Source of the DNA: an uncultured Clostridia bacterium
GTDB lineage: Bacteria; Bacillota; Clostridia; Christensenellales; Pumilibacteraceae
NCBI GenBank assembly: GCA_934270565.1
Contig: CAKQPR010000001.1
Span: 62,001-126,000, forward strand
Direction: 5' to 3'
Length of the DNA: 64,000 nucleotides
Below are positions 1-7,748 of the stretch, in pieces. The notes beneath the pieces were generated by a model. The model made no database searches and was not told the origin of the DNA. It worked only from the letters and a program-made list of their open reading frames with translations. Numbering within the stretch: the first letter of the stretch is position 1; every line of letters starts with the position of its first letter. A program made the translations under genes and the position numbers.

Positions 1-974
1 TCGCTGTCGTCGGGGGTATCGAATTTCGGCTCTTCCTTGCCCTTCTTTGCGGGTTCGGCTTGCGGGGCGAGCGAGAGACGATACGCCATTGTTTTTTCGT
101 ACCCGTAGTAGTCGAGCGAAAGCTCGGTTTTGGGGATAAGAATAAACGGATTCTTGTTCGCTTTGCGGGCGCGGACGATATGATATATATTCATTCCTAT
201 GCCGAAGAAGAACAGAATTATGCTGACGAGCTGGCTCACTCTGAGCGTGTCGCCGATATAGAGGCTGTCCGAGCGAAGCCCTTCGATGAAAAACCTGCCG
301 AAACCGTACCAGATGCAGTAGAACGAGAAGTTAAACCCGTCGTAAGACTGACGTTTGCCGAGGTAAAACCAAAGCATAAAGCCCCAGCCGATAAGGTTCC
401 AGAAGCTCTCGTAAAAGAAAGTCGCCTGATACCAGCCGCTTTTTGCTTCGATATACACGGCGTAAGGAAACCACTGAAGCGAAGGATTCGTTACGGGGTT
501 GCCGTAAGCTTCCTGATTCGCGAAGTTGCCCCATCTGCCGATGATCTGACCGAGAATTATGAACGTAAAGCCGAGGTCCGCCATCTGCAGCCAGCTTACG
601 CGCTCGTTCTCGGGGTGCTTTTTCTGAAGCGCGAGAACGATGAGCGAGCCGAGAGCCGCCGCGACGAGGCCGCCGTAAATCTGAAGTCCCGCTAGTCCGC
701 CGCCTTCGAGACCGATTATCTTTTTGAAAGTCCAAGTGCTCGGATTCGGTCCGGTAAGATCGAAAATTATATAGCCGAGCCGAGCGCCCACTATCGCGAG
801 CGGAATACAGCAGATCGCGAGATCGAACACGAAATCCGAATAGAAGCCTTTCTTTTTGGACGTAAGATAAGCAAGAACGATGCAGATCACCATTCCGCTG
901 CCTATCAGAAATCCGTACCAGTTAAACCCGCCCGACGACGCGGACAGGGCGTTCAACGACGAAATAAAATTCAT
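1..974 (-). CDS. lgt: Prolipoprotein diacylglyceryl transferase, 3' end beyond window
   Basis: This is Lgt, the membrane enzyme that moves diacylglycerol from phosphatidylglycerol onto the lipobox cysteine of prolipoproteins. I translated the minus strand from the ATG at 974; 324 codons are readable without a stop before the window edge. The family signature GRWGNFANQEAYG lies near residues 150-162 and is followed by the usual YESFWNL and GRFFIEGLR segments, with several hydrophobic helices. The catalytic core of about 280 residues is complete, so the remaining C-terminal part (charged, rich in Lys and Glu) is an extension. A GGAG ribosome binding site lies about 9 bases upstream and a consensus promoter at 1008-1036. 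The window encodes several lipoproteins that need this enzyme. Identification is secure; the C terminus is unseen. Confidence 0.93.
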   Translation of the reverse strand, partial: MNFISSLNALSASSGGFNWYGFLIGSGMVICIVLAYLTSKKKGFYSDFVFDLAICCIPLAIVGARLGYIIFDLTGPNPSTWTFKKIIGLEGGGLAGLQIYGGLVAAALGSLIVLALQKKHPENERVSWLQMADLGFTFIILGQIIGRWGNFANQEAYGNPVTNPSLQWFPYAVYIEAKSGWYQATFFYESFWNLIGWGFMLWFYLGKRQSYDGFNFSFYCIWYGFGRFFIEGLRSDSLYIGDTLRVSQLVSIILFFFGIGMNIYHIVRARKANKNPFILIPKTELSLDYYGYEKTMAYRLSLAPQAEPAKKGKEEPKFDTPDDS

Positions 975-1007
975 TGTACGCTCCGTGATGAAAAAAATAT
1001 CTATATA

Positions 1008-1036
1008 ATTATATCGCCGCGGAAGCGTTTTGTCAA
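1008..1036 (-). promoter_or_regulatory. Sigma-A promoter of lgt
   Basis: Read on the minus strand, TTGACA (1031-1036) and TATAAT (1008-1013) are separated by exactly 17 bases, a full consensus match. It gives a leader of roughly 25-30 bases carrying the lgt ribosome binding site. Confidence 0.8.
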
Positions 1037-1098
1037 CCTTTTAAGGGGGTAGCGCATTATTTATAGGGTACGCGCGCGTGAGGGCTCGTAAGCGAGCG

Positions 1099-2502
1099 TT
1101 ACGGCTTGACTGCGATTATGCCCGCGCGGGAACGGTAAGCGTCGCGGCGGATAAGGCGTTTTTCGACGAGCTTGCCCGCTTTGTAAAAATACAGATACCC
1201 TTCCGATCCGACAGCCGCCGAGCCGTAACTGACGCGTTTAATGCCGCCGCTCTCGAGCCCCGCCGTATCGTATTTGTTTTCAGCGTCTATGACCGTTCGG
1301 TCGGCGGGAACTTCGCCGCGCGATACGACCTCGCTTTTTCTGACTATTTCGTACTCGTTTTTAAGTCCGTAAATTTCCACGACCGCTTTGCTTTCCGTGC
1401 AGTAAGTCCTGATGAACACGGGGCGGTCAGTCTGATTTACGAACCGCATATCGCTCGAACCCGAATTCACCATCGCGTCGAAGGACGGCGCGACGTATGA
1501 GGGCGGCAACGAGTGCGGGCGGGCTTCGATCACGTTCATACCGGCGAGAAGCGCGGCGTTATAAACCGTAGTAGAAGCCTGACAAACGCCGCCGCCCACT
1601 CCGTCGGTGTAATCGCCGTCAACTATGATCTTCGCTTCGGCGAAACCGTTAGCCGCGGTGCGTTTTCCGACTGTGCGGTTGAACGAGAATTCTTCGCCCG
1701 CGTTTACTCTTTTGCCGTTGATTTTGGAAAGCGCGAGGCGAATATTGTGTTTTCTGTTTTCTCCCGAACTCGAATAATCGGTCGAGAACGTCGAGCGAAG
1801 CCGCGTGCACGCACTTAAATCTTCCGCCGTGACGTCCGCTTCGATTTCGTCCACAGGCGCGGAAAAGGAAGTTTCGCCGTCTTTGAGCGCGGAATAAATA
1901 TCGTAGTAAAGCTTCGTTTCGTTCACCGCGTAACCCACCCTTTCGCGCGTGATCAGAAACATGGGTTTGTCGTAAGGACGGAACGATATTTCCGCATCCG
2001 TCGGCTCGGTATTCACCTTTTCTATAAACTCGTCAACCTTGGCTTTAAGCGCGGGGAAAGTGTACAGCAAAGCTGACTTTATATCGTGTCCGTTGCTCAG
2101 ATTTTTATATACGTATGCGAGTTTTTCGAACAAAGGCGCGTTTATTCTGCGCTCGTCGAACTCGTCCGCGAGCGTGTGATCGGGCGCTTCGACAAAGACG
2201 TCCGAGTAAGTCACGGACGTTTTTCCGAACGAAAAAGTTACTTTTGCGCGAGGCGTTTCGGGGGCGGTAGTCTGACTTTTTTCGTAGTCCCATTTCGTTT
2301 CGCGATAGCCGCCCGACTGCGCGTTTTGCGGTACGACGGCGGCGGTTGCGAACGCGGGTATTTCGACAGGAAGCGGGTCGCGCGTAACGCGGCAAACCGC
2401 GCCCGAACTTTTCGTTCCGAACGCGGTAGCCGCTATAAGCGCAACTATTATCGTATTTCTCACCTTTCCCCGCATATCCGTATTATGCGCGGTCGTGCGC
2501 AT
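1099..2502 (-). CDS. VanW-family cell-wall protein with signal anchor
   Basis: The protein has an N-terminal hydrophobic segment, a middle region of the peptidoglycan-binding type that usually precedes VanW domains, and a VanW domain at about residues 235-370. The hallmark run SFNRTVGKRTAANGF and the motif DGVGGGVCQASTTVYNA are both visible. The last 90 residues look like a degenerate G5-type wall-binding tail. VanW proteins occur in some vancomycin-resistance clusters and more widely in Clostridia as surface proteins; their biochemical role is not established. Two starts are possible, 2502 or the ATG at 2475. The second gives a neater signal peptide and sits 6 bases from a CATAAT box, but no strong ribosome binding site supports either. 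The gene lies alone between lgt and a repeat-filled gap. Confidence 0.82.
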   Translation of the reverse strand: MRTTAHNTDMRGKVRNTIIVALIAATAFGTKSSGAVCRVTRDPLPVEIPAFATAAVVPQNAQSGGYRETKWDYEKSQTTAPETPRAKVTFSFGKTSVTYSDVFVEAPDHTLADEFDERRINAPLFEKLAYVYKNLSNGHDIKSALLYTFPALKAKVDEFIEKVNTEPTDAEISFRPYDKPMFLITRERVGYAVNETKLYYDIYSALKDGETSFSAPVDEIEADVTAEDLSACTRLRSTFSTDYSSSGENRKHNIRLALSKINGKRVNAGEEFSFNRTVGKRTAANGFAEAKIIVDGDYTDGVGGGVCQASTTVYNAALLAGMNVIEARPHSLPPSYVAPSFDAMVNSGSSDMRFVNQTDRPVFIRTYCTESKAVVEIYGLKNEYEIVRKSEVVSRGEVPADRTVIDAENKYDTAGLESGGIKRVSYGSAAVGSEGYLYFYKAGKLVEKRLIRRDAYRSRAGIIAVKP

Positions 2503-2733
2503 TTTTACCGACGGTAAAAAATGGCAACGGATTGTGAAGTCGGCGCGGAGGGTGTTTTTACAATACCGTTCAACGGCGTTCGTGTTCGCTCCCGCGAGAT
2601 CTCTCGACTTCGCTCGAGATGACGAGGCGTAATACCGTTCCGCTTGGTTTTATAATGTTATTTTGTCAGTACGGGTATCGCCGACTTGGCAACGGACGGC
2701 GAAGTCGGCACGGGAATTCCCTACCTTATTTTG
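2503..2733. other. Gap with fragments of dispersed repeats, no gene
   Basis: No coding sequence was found. The stretch contains short near-repeats typical of scattered intergenic elements: two versions of a GGCAACGGA...GAAGTCGGC phrase (near 2522-2550 and 2690-2712) and a partly self-complementary GAGATCTCTCGACTTCGCTCG block near 2598-2620. These resemble decayed palindromic repeats rather than regulatory DNA. Confidence 0.5.
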
Positions 2734-2873
2734 AGCCTTCCCCTTGGGGGGAAGGTGGATTGCCGAAGCTATAACGAAGGCAAGACGGATGAGGGGTCGG
2801 GCTATAACGAACGTAACGTATAAGACAACCCCTCATCAGTCGCTACGCGACAGGTCCCAAGGGGGAAGCCTTT
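2734..2873. repeat. Palindromic MITE-like element, copy A
   Basis: The ends are inverted repeats: AGCCTTCCCCTTGGGG on the left matches the complement of CCCAAGGGGGAAGCC on the right. Inside is a second inverted pair, GATGAGGGGT (2788-2797) and ACCCCTCATC (2828-2837), so the element would fold as a nested hairpin. A related copy with an 88-base insertion lies at 61983-62213. It has no ORF. Confidence 0.78.
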
Positions 2874-2927
2874 AATTGTCGTCTTTCACGGAATTCTGTC
2901 GCGCAACTTCAAAAACTCAATAAAGTT

Positions 2928-4406
2928 TTACAGCAAGATGCAGATTACGCCGCCTTTGCCTTCGTTGACGATGCGGGTGAGCGTTTTACGCATTTTTTTC
3001 TGCGTATCGTCGGGAACGGAAGCGATTTTGCCGCGAAGTTTGTCTTCGGCGAGCTCGTGCATACTCTTGCCGAGCATCTGCGTATCCCAAATTCCTTTGG
3101 GATCGGAATCGAAGCCCGCGAGCATTGTTTTGAGCGATTCTTCGCTCTGGACTTCGCCGAGAACCGGATTGACTTCGGCGGCGACGTCCACTTCCATAAT
3201 ATGAAGCGAAGGCGCGGTCGCGCGGAGACGGACGGCATAGCGCGAACCCTGCCGCACGATTTCGGGTTCGGACAAAGTCATATCGCCCTGCGCGGGAGTA
3301 ACGACCCCGTAACCCGTCTTTTTCACCTGCTCCATCGCTTCGCCGATCTTGTCGTACTCGGCGGCGGACTTGGCGAGCGCGGTTATCTTGCTCATAAGCG
3401 CGAAATCGTCCTTGATTTCCGCACCGCACGCGGCTGACAGCGCTTTGTAGAAAAGTTCGGGGGTTGCCGACACGGTATAATGAAGCTTACCCGTGCCCGC
3501 GTCGATCTTGTCGAGCGAAATTCCCGAAAATCTGTCGTCTCCGTCAAGCGCGGACTGCATCTTGTAACAGTCGCTCATCTTGACCATCTGCGAAGTCTTT
3601 TCGGTGATGAGCGCGGCGAGCGACGAAATGATTTCGTTGTCGGCGGGCAACGCCTGAAGCCATTTGTCCATAGAAATTTCCACGTCGCGGAGCGGGAATT
3701 CGAGCAGGACTTTGCCGAGAAGATCGGCTATGTCCTTTTCGCCCATATTGAGTACGTCCATCGGAATAACCGCCGCGCCGTATTTTTCGGTGAGAGAATT
3801 CGCGAGTTTTTTGGTTTCGGCGGACTCGGGAACTTTGGAATTGAGTACGACCACGAATGGTTTGCCGAGTGCGGAAAGCTCGCCCACTACCCGCTCCTCG
3901 GCGGGAACGTAAGCGCTGCGGGCGATTTCTGTATCGATCGAGCCGTCGCTCGTCATAACGATACCGATCGTCGAGTGCTCGGAAATAACCTTGCGCGTGC
4001 CCGTTTCCGCGGCTTCCTCGAACGGCACGGGTTCGTCCGACCACGGCGTGCGGACCATACGCGGCTTGCCGTCTTCGGCGTAGCCGGTCGCGCCGTCCAC
4101 GAGATACCCCACGCAGTCCACGAGCCGAACGCGGGCGTCCATTTTCTCGCCGAACGATACCGTAACCGCTTCGCCGGGGACGAATTTGGGCTGAGTAGTC
4201 ATAATCGCTTTGCCGTTTGCGCTTTGCGGGAGTTCGTCCTGCATACGTTCGCGAACGTGCTTGCTCTTGATCTTCGGGAGAACGAGCTTATTCATGAAGT
4301 TCGAAATAAACGTCGATTTTCCCGCGCGGACGGGTCCCACGACCCCGATATAAACGTCGCCGTCGGTGCGTTCGCGAATGTCCTTATAAACGTCGAATTG
4401 TTCCAT
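2928..4406 (-). CDS. spoIVA: Stage IV sporulation protein A
   Basis: SpoIVA is the coat morphogenetic ATPase that polymerises on the outer forespore membrane and forms the base on which the spore coat assembles. The 492-residue length and the N terminus match the family closely. The Walker A motif GPVRAGKST is at residues 24-32, followed by the conserved QDELPQSANGKAIMTTQPKF region, and the protein ends in a short hydrophobic tail (GGVICILL). An excellent ribosome binding site (GGAGGATC) lies before the ATG at 4406. A sigma-E-like promoter is visible at 4439-4468, agreeing with mother-cell expression known for this gene in Bacillus. It stands as a single transcription unit. Confidence 0.97.
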   Translation of the reverse strand: MEQFDVYKDIRERTDGDVYIGVVGPVRAGKSTFISNFMNKLVLPKIKSKHVRERMQDELPQSANGKAIMTTQPKFVPGEAVTVSFGEKMDARVRLVDCVGYLVDGATGYAEDGKPRMVRTPWSDEPVPFEEAAETGTRKVISEHSTIGIVMTSDGSIDTEIARSAYVPAEERVVGELSALGKPFVVVLNSKVPESAETKKLANSLTEKYGAAVIPMDVLNMGEKDIADLLGKVLLEFPLRDVEISMDKWLQALPADNEIISSLAALITEKTSQMVKMSDCYKMQSALDGDDRFSGISLDKIDAGTGKLHYTVSATPELFYKALSAACGAEIKDDFALMSKITALAKSAAEYDKIGEAMEQVKKTGYGVVTPAQGDMTLSEPEIVRQGSRYAVRLRATAPSLHIMEVDVAAEVNPVLGEVQSEESLKTMLAGFDSDPKGIWDTQMLGKSMHELAEDKLRGKIASVPDDTQKKMRKTLTRIVNEGKGGVICILL

Positions 4407-4438
4407 TAACGAAAAGATCCTCCAAGGCTTTATAGTAG

Positions 4439-4468
4439 AATATATGCCGGAGAATCCTTTTTATATGT
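4439..4468 (-). promoter_or_regulatory. Candidate sigma-E promoter of spoIVA
   Basis: On the minus strand ACATATAA (4461-4468) is followed after 14 bases by CATATATT (4439-4446). This fits the sigma-E pattern of an ATA-centred -35 element, a 13-15 base spacer and a CATA-type -10 element, and no good sigma-A pair was seen. The match is by eye against a loose consensus. Confidence 0.5.
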
Positions 4469-4521
4469 ATTTTATTTTTATTTTTTTGTTGCGATCGGGT
4501 TTTCGTCCGCCCGCCGAAAGG

Positions 4522-5277
4522 CTATTCGCCGTCCGTTTCTTCCGCGGAAACCTCTTTCGCTTCGTCCTCTCTCGGGACTTCCTCGACGTCGGTAACTACG
4601 TTTTCCTCGGTAGGTTTGGTTTCGGGCTGTTTCGTTTTCTTTTTAAATAAGTCGATTTTGCGTTCCTTGCCGGTGAAAATGCGGACGAGGTTGGCGCGGT
4701 GCGCGGCGAGTACTATCGCGAATATCGCAAGCGCGAGAATTCCGCAAAGCACGTTTCCCGCCGTAAGACATCGAACGCCTTCGTAAATAAGCGGAATTCC
4801 GGTCGCGATAAAGGACGCGAGCGAGCCGATTTTTACGACGAGGAAGAAAGCAAGCGCGACAACGAAGGACGCGAGCGCGATCATCGGGTTAGCGACGAGC
4901 GAAACGCCTATCGCGCAGGCAACGCCCTTACCGCCGCGCATCTTGTAAAGCACGGGGAAAATGTGACCGATTACGACCGCGAGCCCCGCTATAAACACGC
5001 CGATTTTGTCCGGTCCGAACGCAAAAATTTCTTTTCCGAGTAAAAACCAGCCCAAAAGCGCGGGAACGGCGCCTTTCGCGACGTCGAGAAGAAGCGTAAG
5101 TATTCCGAATTTGAGCCCGAACGTGCGGAGCATATTCATCGTTCCCGCGTTGCCGCTGCCGCTTTGTCTGACGTCGCGGTTGACGGCGCGGGAAATTATC
5201 ACGGCGAAATTCACGCTTCCTATAAAATAAGAAAAGATAATAACGCCGACCATCATCGGATAGTACCAGACAGGCAT
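4522..5277 (-). CDS. plsY: Acyl-phosphate:glycerol-3-phosphate acyltransferase
   Basis: PlsY transfers the acyl group of acyl-phosphate to sn-glycerol-3-phosphate, the first acylation of phospholipid synthesis. The protein has about five membrane helices and the family motifs GSVNFAVIISRAVNRDVRQSG, GSGNAGTMNMLR and KMRGGKGVACAIG. The enzyme usually has about 200 residues; here roughly 50 extra residues form an acidic, Glu-rich cytoplasmic tail with no homology I recognise. The gene starts 2 bases after the stop of der and has its own GAGGAGG ribosome binding site, so the two are very probably co-transcribed. Confidence 0.95.
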   Translation of the reverse strand: MPVWYYPMMVGVIIFSYFIGSVNFAVIISRAVNRDVRQSGSGNAGTMNMLRTFGLKFGILTLLLDVAKGAVPALLGWFLLGKEIFAFGPDKIGVFIAGLAVVIGHIFPVLYKMRGGKGVACAIGVSLVANPMIALASFVVALAFFLVVKIGSLASFIATGIPLIYEGVRCLTAGNVLCGILALAIFAIVLAAHRANLVRIFTGKERKIDLFKKKTKQPETKPTEENVVTDVEEVPREDEAKEVSAEETDGE

Positions 5278-5279
5278 CT

Positions 5280-6602
5280 TTATACCTCCTCTTTCCTTTC
5301 GTTGAATACGAGTTTAATAGGCGTGCACGAGAAATCGAACGCCTTACGCAAGCTGTTTTCGAGATATCTGCGGTACGAGAAATGCACGAGCGTTTCGTCG
5401 TTGACGAAGAAAACGAATTTCGGCGGGTTGGTTTCGGGTTGAGTGACGTAAAAGATTTTGAGACGCCTGCCGGACTTAGACGGCGGCTCGGTCATCGCCA
5501 CGGCGTCCGCGATAACGTCGTTGAGCACGCCCGTGGAAATGCGTTGCGAAGCGTTTATAAACGCCGTATCGGCGGCGGCTATAAGCTTTTCGGTGCGCTG
5601 TCCCGTACTCGCCGAAACGTAAAACGCTTTGAAGTAATCCATAAACGCGAGCTGACGTCTCAGTTCCGCCTCGTATTTTTCGATCGTAAAGCCGTCTTTT
5701 TCGACCTTGTCCCACTTGTTCATAACAATCACGTTCGGCTTGCCCTGCTCGTGAACGTAACCCGCGATGCGCACGTCCTGTTCGGAAATTTCTTCGGACG
5801 AATCGAACACGATCAGCACCACGTCGGCGCGGGAAATCGCGCTTATCGAGCGCATAACCGAATAGTCCTCCACGCTTTCGTCCTCGATCGAGCGTTTTCG
5901 GCGCATACCTGCGGTGTCGATAAGGGTGTAATTTCTGCCATCGTAGGTGAACGGCGTGTCGATGGCGTCGCGGGTCGTGCCCGCCACGTCCGAAACTATT
6001 ACGCGTTCGAAGCCCAAAAGGCGGTTGACGAGCGAAGATTTACCCACGTTCGGGCGACCGACGACCGCGATTTTAAGCGAAAAGTCGGTTTCGTCCTCGA
6101 TTTGTTGCGGAAAATCGCGCACAACTTCGTCGAGAAGATCGCCGAGACCGAGGCTTTGCTCACACGAAATGCCGAACGGTTCGCCGAGACCGAGCGAATA
6201 AAAATCGTAAGTAAGCGAAAGGTCGTAATTGTCGAGCTTGTTGACTACGAGTATGACGGGCTTATCCGAGCGGCGAAGTATTTCGGCTACGTCGTAATCG
6301 GACGAAACGAGACCCGTTTTCGCGTCGGTAAAGAACAGAATCACGTCCGCAACGTCTATCGCGGCGCGCGCCTGAGTTTCTATATGCGAAAACATGGCGT
6401 CGTTCGATTTGAGCTCGAGCCCGCCCGTATCGATAAGGGTAAAAAAGTGTCCGCACCATTCGGCGTCCGCGTAAACTCTGTCGCGCGTTACGCCCGGGGT
6501 GTCCTTGACTATGGAAATTCTTTTGCCGCAGATCTTGTTGAAGAACGTAGATTTACCTACGTTCGGTCGTCCGACAACGGCGACTATGGGTTTCTTTTTC
6601 AT
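5280..6602 (-). CDS. der: Ribosome-assembly GTPase Der (EngA)
   Basis: Der is a tandem-domain GTPase needed for 50S ribosomal subunit maturation. Two G domains are visible, each with a GRPNVGKS P-loop, with NKLD and NKWD specificity motifs, followed by the C-terminal KH-like domain. I place the start at the ATG at 6602, which gives the family's usual N terminus (MKKKPIVAVVGRPNVGKST) and a 440-residue protein; the longer ORF start at 6641 is not supported. No ribosome binding site precedes this ATG. Instead, a perfect promoter has its -10 box only 10 bases upstream, so the mRNA would be leaderless or nearly so. plsY follows in the same unit. Confidence 0.96.
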   Translation of the reverse strand: MKKKPIVAVVGRPNVGKSTFFNKICGKRISIVKDTPGVTRDRVYADAEWCGHFFTLIDTGGLELKSNDAMFSHIETQARAAIDVADVILFFTDAKTGLVSSDYDVAEILRRSDKPVILVVNKLDNYDLSLTYDFYSLGLGEPFGISCEQSLGLGDLLDEVVRDFPQQIEDETDFSLKIAVVGRPNVGKSSLVNRLLGFERVIVSDVAGTTRDAIDTPFTYDGRNYTLIDTAGMRRKRSIEDESVEDYSVMRSISAISRADVVLIVFDSSEEISEQDVRIAGYVHEQGKPNVIVMNKWDKVEKDGFTIEKYEAELRRQLAFMDYFKAFYVSASTGQRTEKLIAAADTAFINASQRISTGVLNDVIADAVAMTEPPSKSGRRLKIFYVTQPETNPPKFVFFVNDETLVHFSYRRYLENSLRKAFDFSCTPIKLVFNERKEEV

Positions 6603-6612
6603 GGTAAATTTT

Positions 6613-6641
6613 ATTATACCGCAATCGGGCGAAAATGTCAA
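6613..6641 (-). promoter_or_regulatory. Consensus promoter of der, almost touching the start codon
   Basis: TTGACA (6636-6641) and TATAAT (6613-6618) are 17 bases apart on the minus strand. The -10 box ends 10 bases before the der ATG, placing transcription start about 3-4 bases from it. Confidence 0.8.
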
Positions 6642-6645
6642 ACGG

Positions 6646-7719
6646 TTAAAGTCCGAGGTCCTTTTTCGCGCATTCGATGATTTCGCCTCTGCGAGCCGCG
6701 ATCGGAGAACATAACGATTGAAGCGCGCAGAACACCGAAATTCCGTTCCGGACGTCGAGCGCGAGGAACGAGCCCGCCGCTCCGCCCCAGCCTATATCGG
6801 TGCGAGACGAGCCGACGAGCGGGACGCGTACGCCGAGCCCGTAACCGTAGCCTTCCGCTCCACAGTAAGCATGCCTCGTCAAATCGTCGAGGCGATCCTC
6901 GCTCATAAGCGCGAGCGTGTCGGGTCTTATGATTTTTCCCGTCCTCAACCCTTCGAGAAACGCGATATAATCCTCGACGGTGGAAACCGCTCCCGCACCG
7001 CCGCTCTCGTACTCCGAGCCGAATCTGTACCATTTGATATCGTTTCCGCAAGGGATCGGGCGCTTTTCGGTTTCGTTCCACATATACTGCTCCGATTTTT
7101 CCTCGTCCGCAACAAGGCGATACGTCGTGTTTTTCATTCCGAGCGGATCGAAAACGACCTTTCGGGCGTAATCGTCGAAATTTTCGCCCGTGACTTTCTC
7201 GACGAGGCAAACGAGAACGTCGTGACAGAGACTGTATTCCCACGAAGTGCGCGGCTCGAACGAAAGCGGCTCGGCGGCAAGGTATTTCGGGAAAAGCGCG
7301 GTCGGACACTTACCGTCGGTATCCGCTTTGAATCGACGGATTGCCGGCGAATCTGTATTATAATCGAAGCCCGCCGTCATCGTGAACAGGTCGCGGACTT
7401 TGATTTTGTTTTTCGCGGGGAACGCGCCGCAACCGGACCTGACGAGCATATCCCCGAATTCGGGCAGATATTCGGCAAGGTCGTCATCGAGCGCGAATTT
7501 GCCTTTCTCGTAAAGCGTGAGCGCGACTACACAGGTAATCGGTTTCGAGCACGAGTAAAGATTGTATTTTTCCTTGCCCGTAAGTTCGCGTTTATGTACG
7601 GTTTCGTCTCTCCCGATTATGCGGGCGACGGTTTCGCCGTCTTTTTTGACGATGCAGTCGTGGGTCGGATAGACGTAAAGCATTTCTCCGAGCAGTTTTT
7701 CGAGGTTTTTCATTTCCAT
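6646..7719 (-). CDS. Serine hydrolase of the beta-lactamase (class C/S12) fold
   Basis: The protein has the nucleophile motif S-x-x-K as SCSK at residues 56-59 and the general layout of PF00144 proteins such as esterases and D-amino-peptidases. The second motif, normally Y-x-N, reads Y-S-L at residues 162-164, so the tyrosine is kept and the asparagine lost. The third motif region reads GWGGAAGS. There is no signal peptide, so it is predicted to be cytoplasmic, which argues against a role as a secreted beta-lactamase. It begins 29 bases after the ABC permease stop with a GGAG site and is probably the last gene of that operon. The substrate is unknown. Confidence 0.8.
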   Translation of the reverse strand: MEMKNLEKLLGEMLYVYPTHDCIVKKDGETVARIIGRDETVHKRELTGKEKYNLYSCSKPITCVVALTLYEKGKFALDDDLAEYLPEFGDMLVRSGCGAFPAKNKIKVRDLFTMTAGFDYNTDSPAIRRFKADTDGKCPTALFPKYLAAEPLSFEPRTSWEYSLCHDVLVCLVEKVTGENFDDYARKVVFDPLGMKNTTYRLVADEEKSEQYMWNETEKRPIPCGNDIKWYRFGSEYESGGAGAVSTVEDYIAFLEGLRTGKIIRPDTLALMSEDRLDDLTRHAYCGAEGYGYGLGVRVPLVGSSRTDIGWGGAAGSFLALDVRNGISVFCALQSLCSPIAARRGEIIECAKKDLGL

Positions 7720-7748
7720 ATTTTTATTCTCCGTTATCGGTTAATTTT

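Noticed and set aside
1099..2502. Vancomycin resistance cluster
   Set aside because: Only a VanW-domain protein is present; no VanA/B ligase, VanH, VanX or VanRS genes are nearby.
5382..6680. Long plus-strand reading frames antisense to der, FeoB, the ABC permease and others
   Set aside because: Their protein sequences have no recognisable domain and are rich in Arg and His, as expected of the complement of GC-rich genes; the opposite strand has the conserved gene.
6646..7719. Beta-lactamase antibiotic resistance gene
   Set aside because: There is no signal peptide, the Y-x-N motif is altered, and it sits with an exporter and housekeeping genes; a general serine hydrolase is a safer call.
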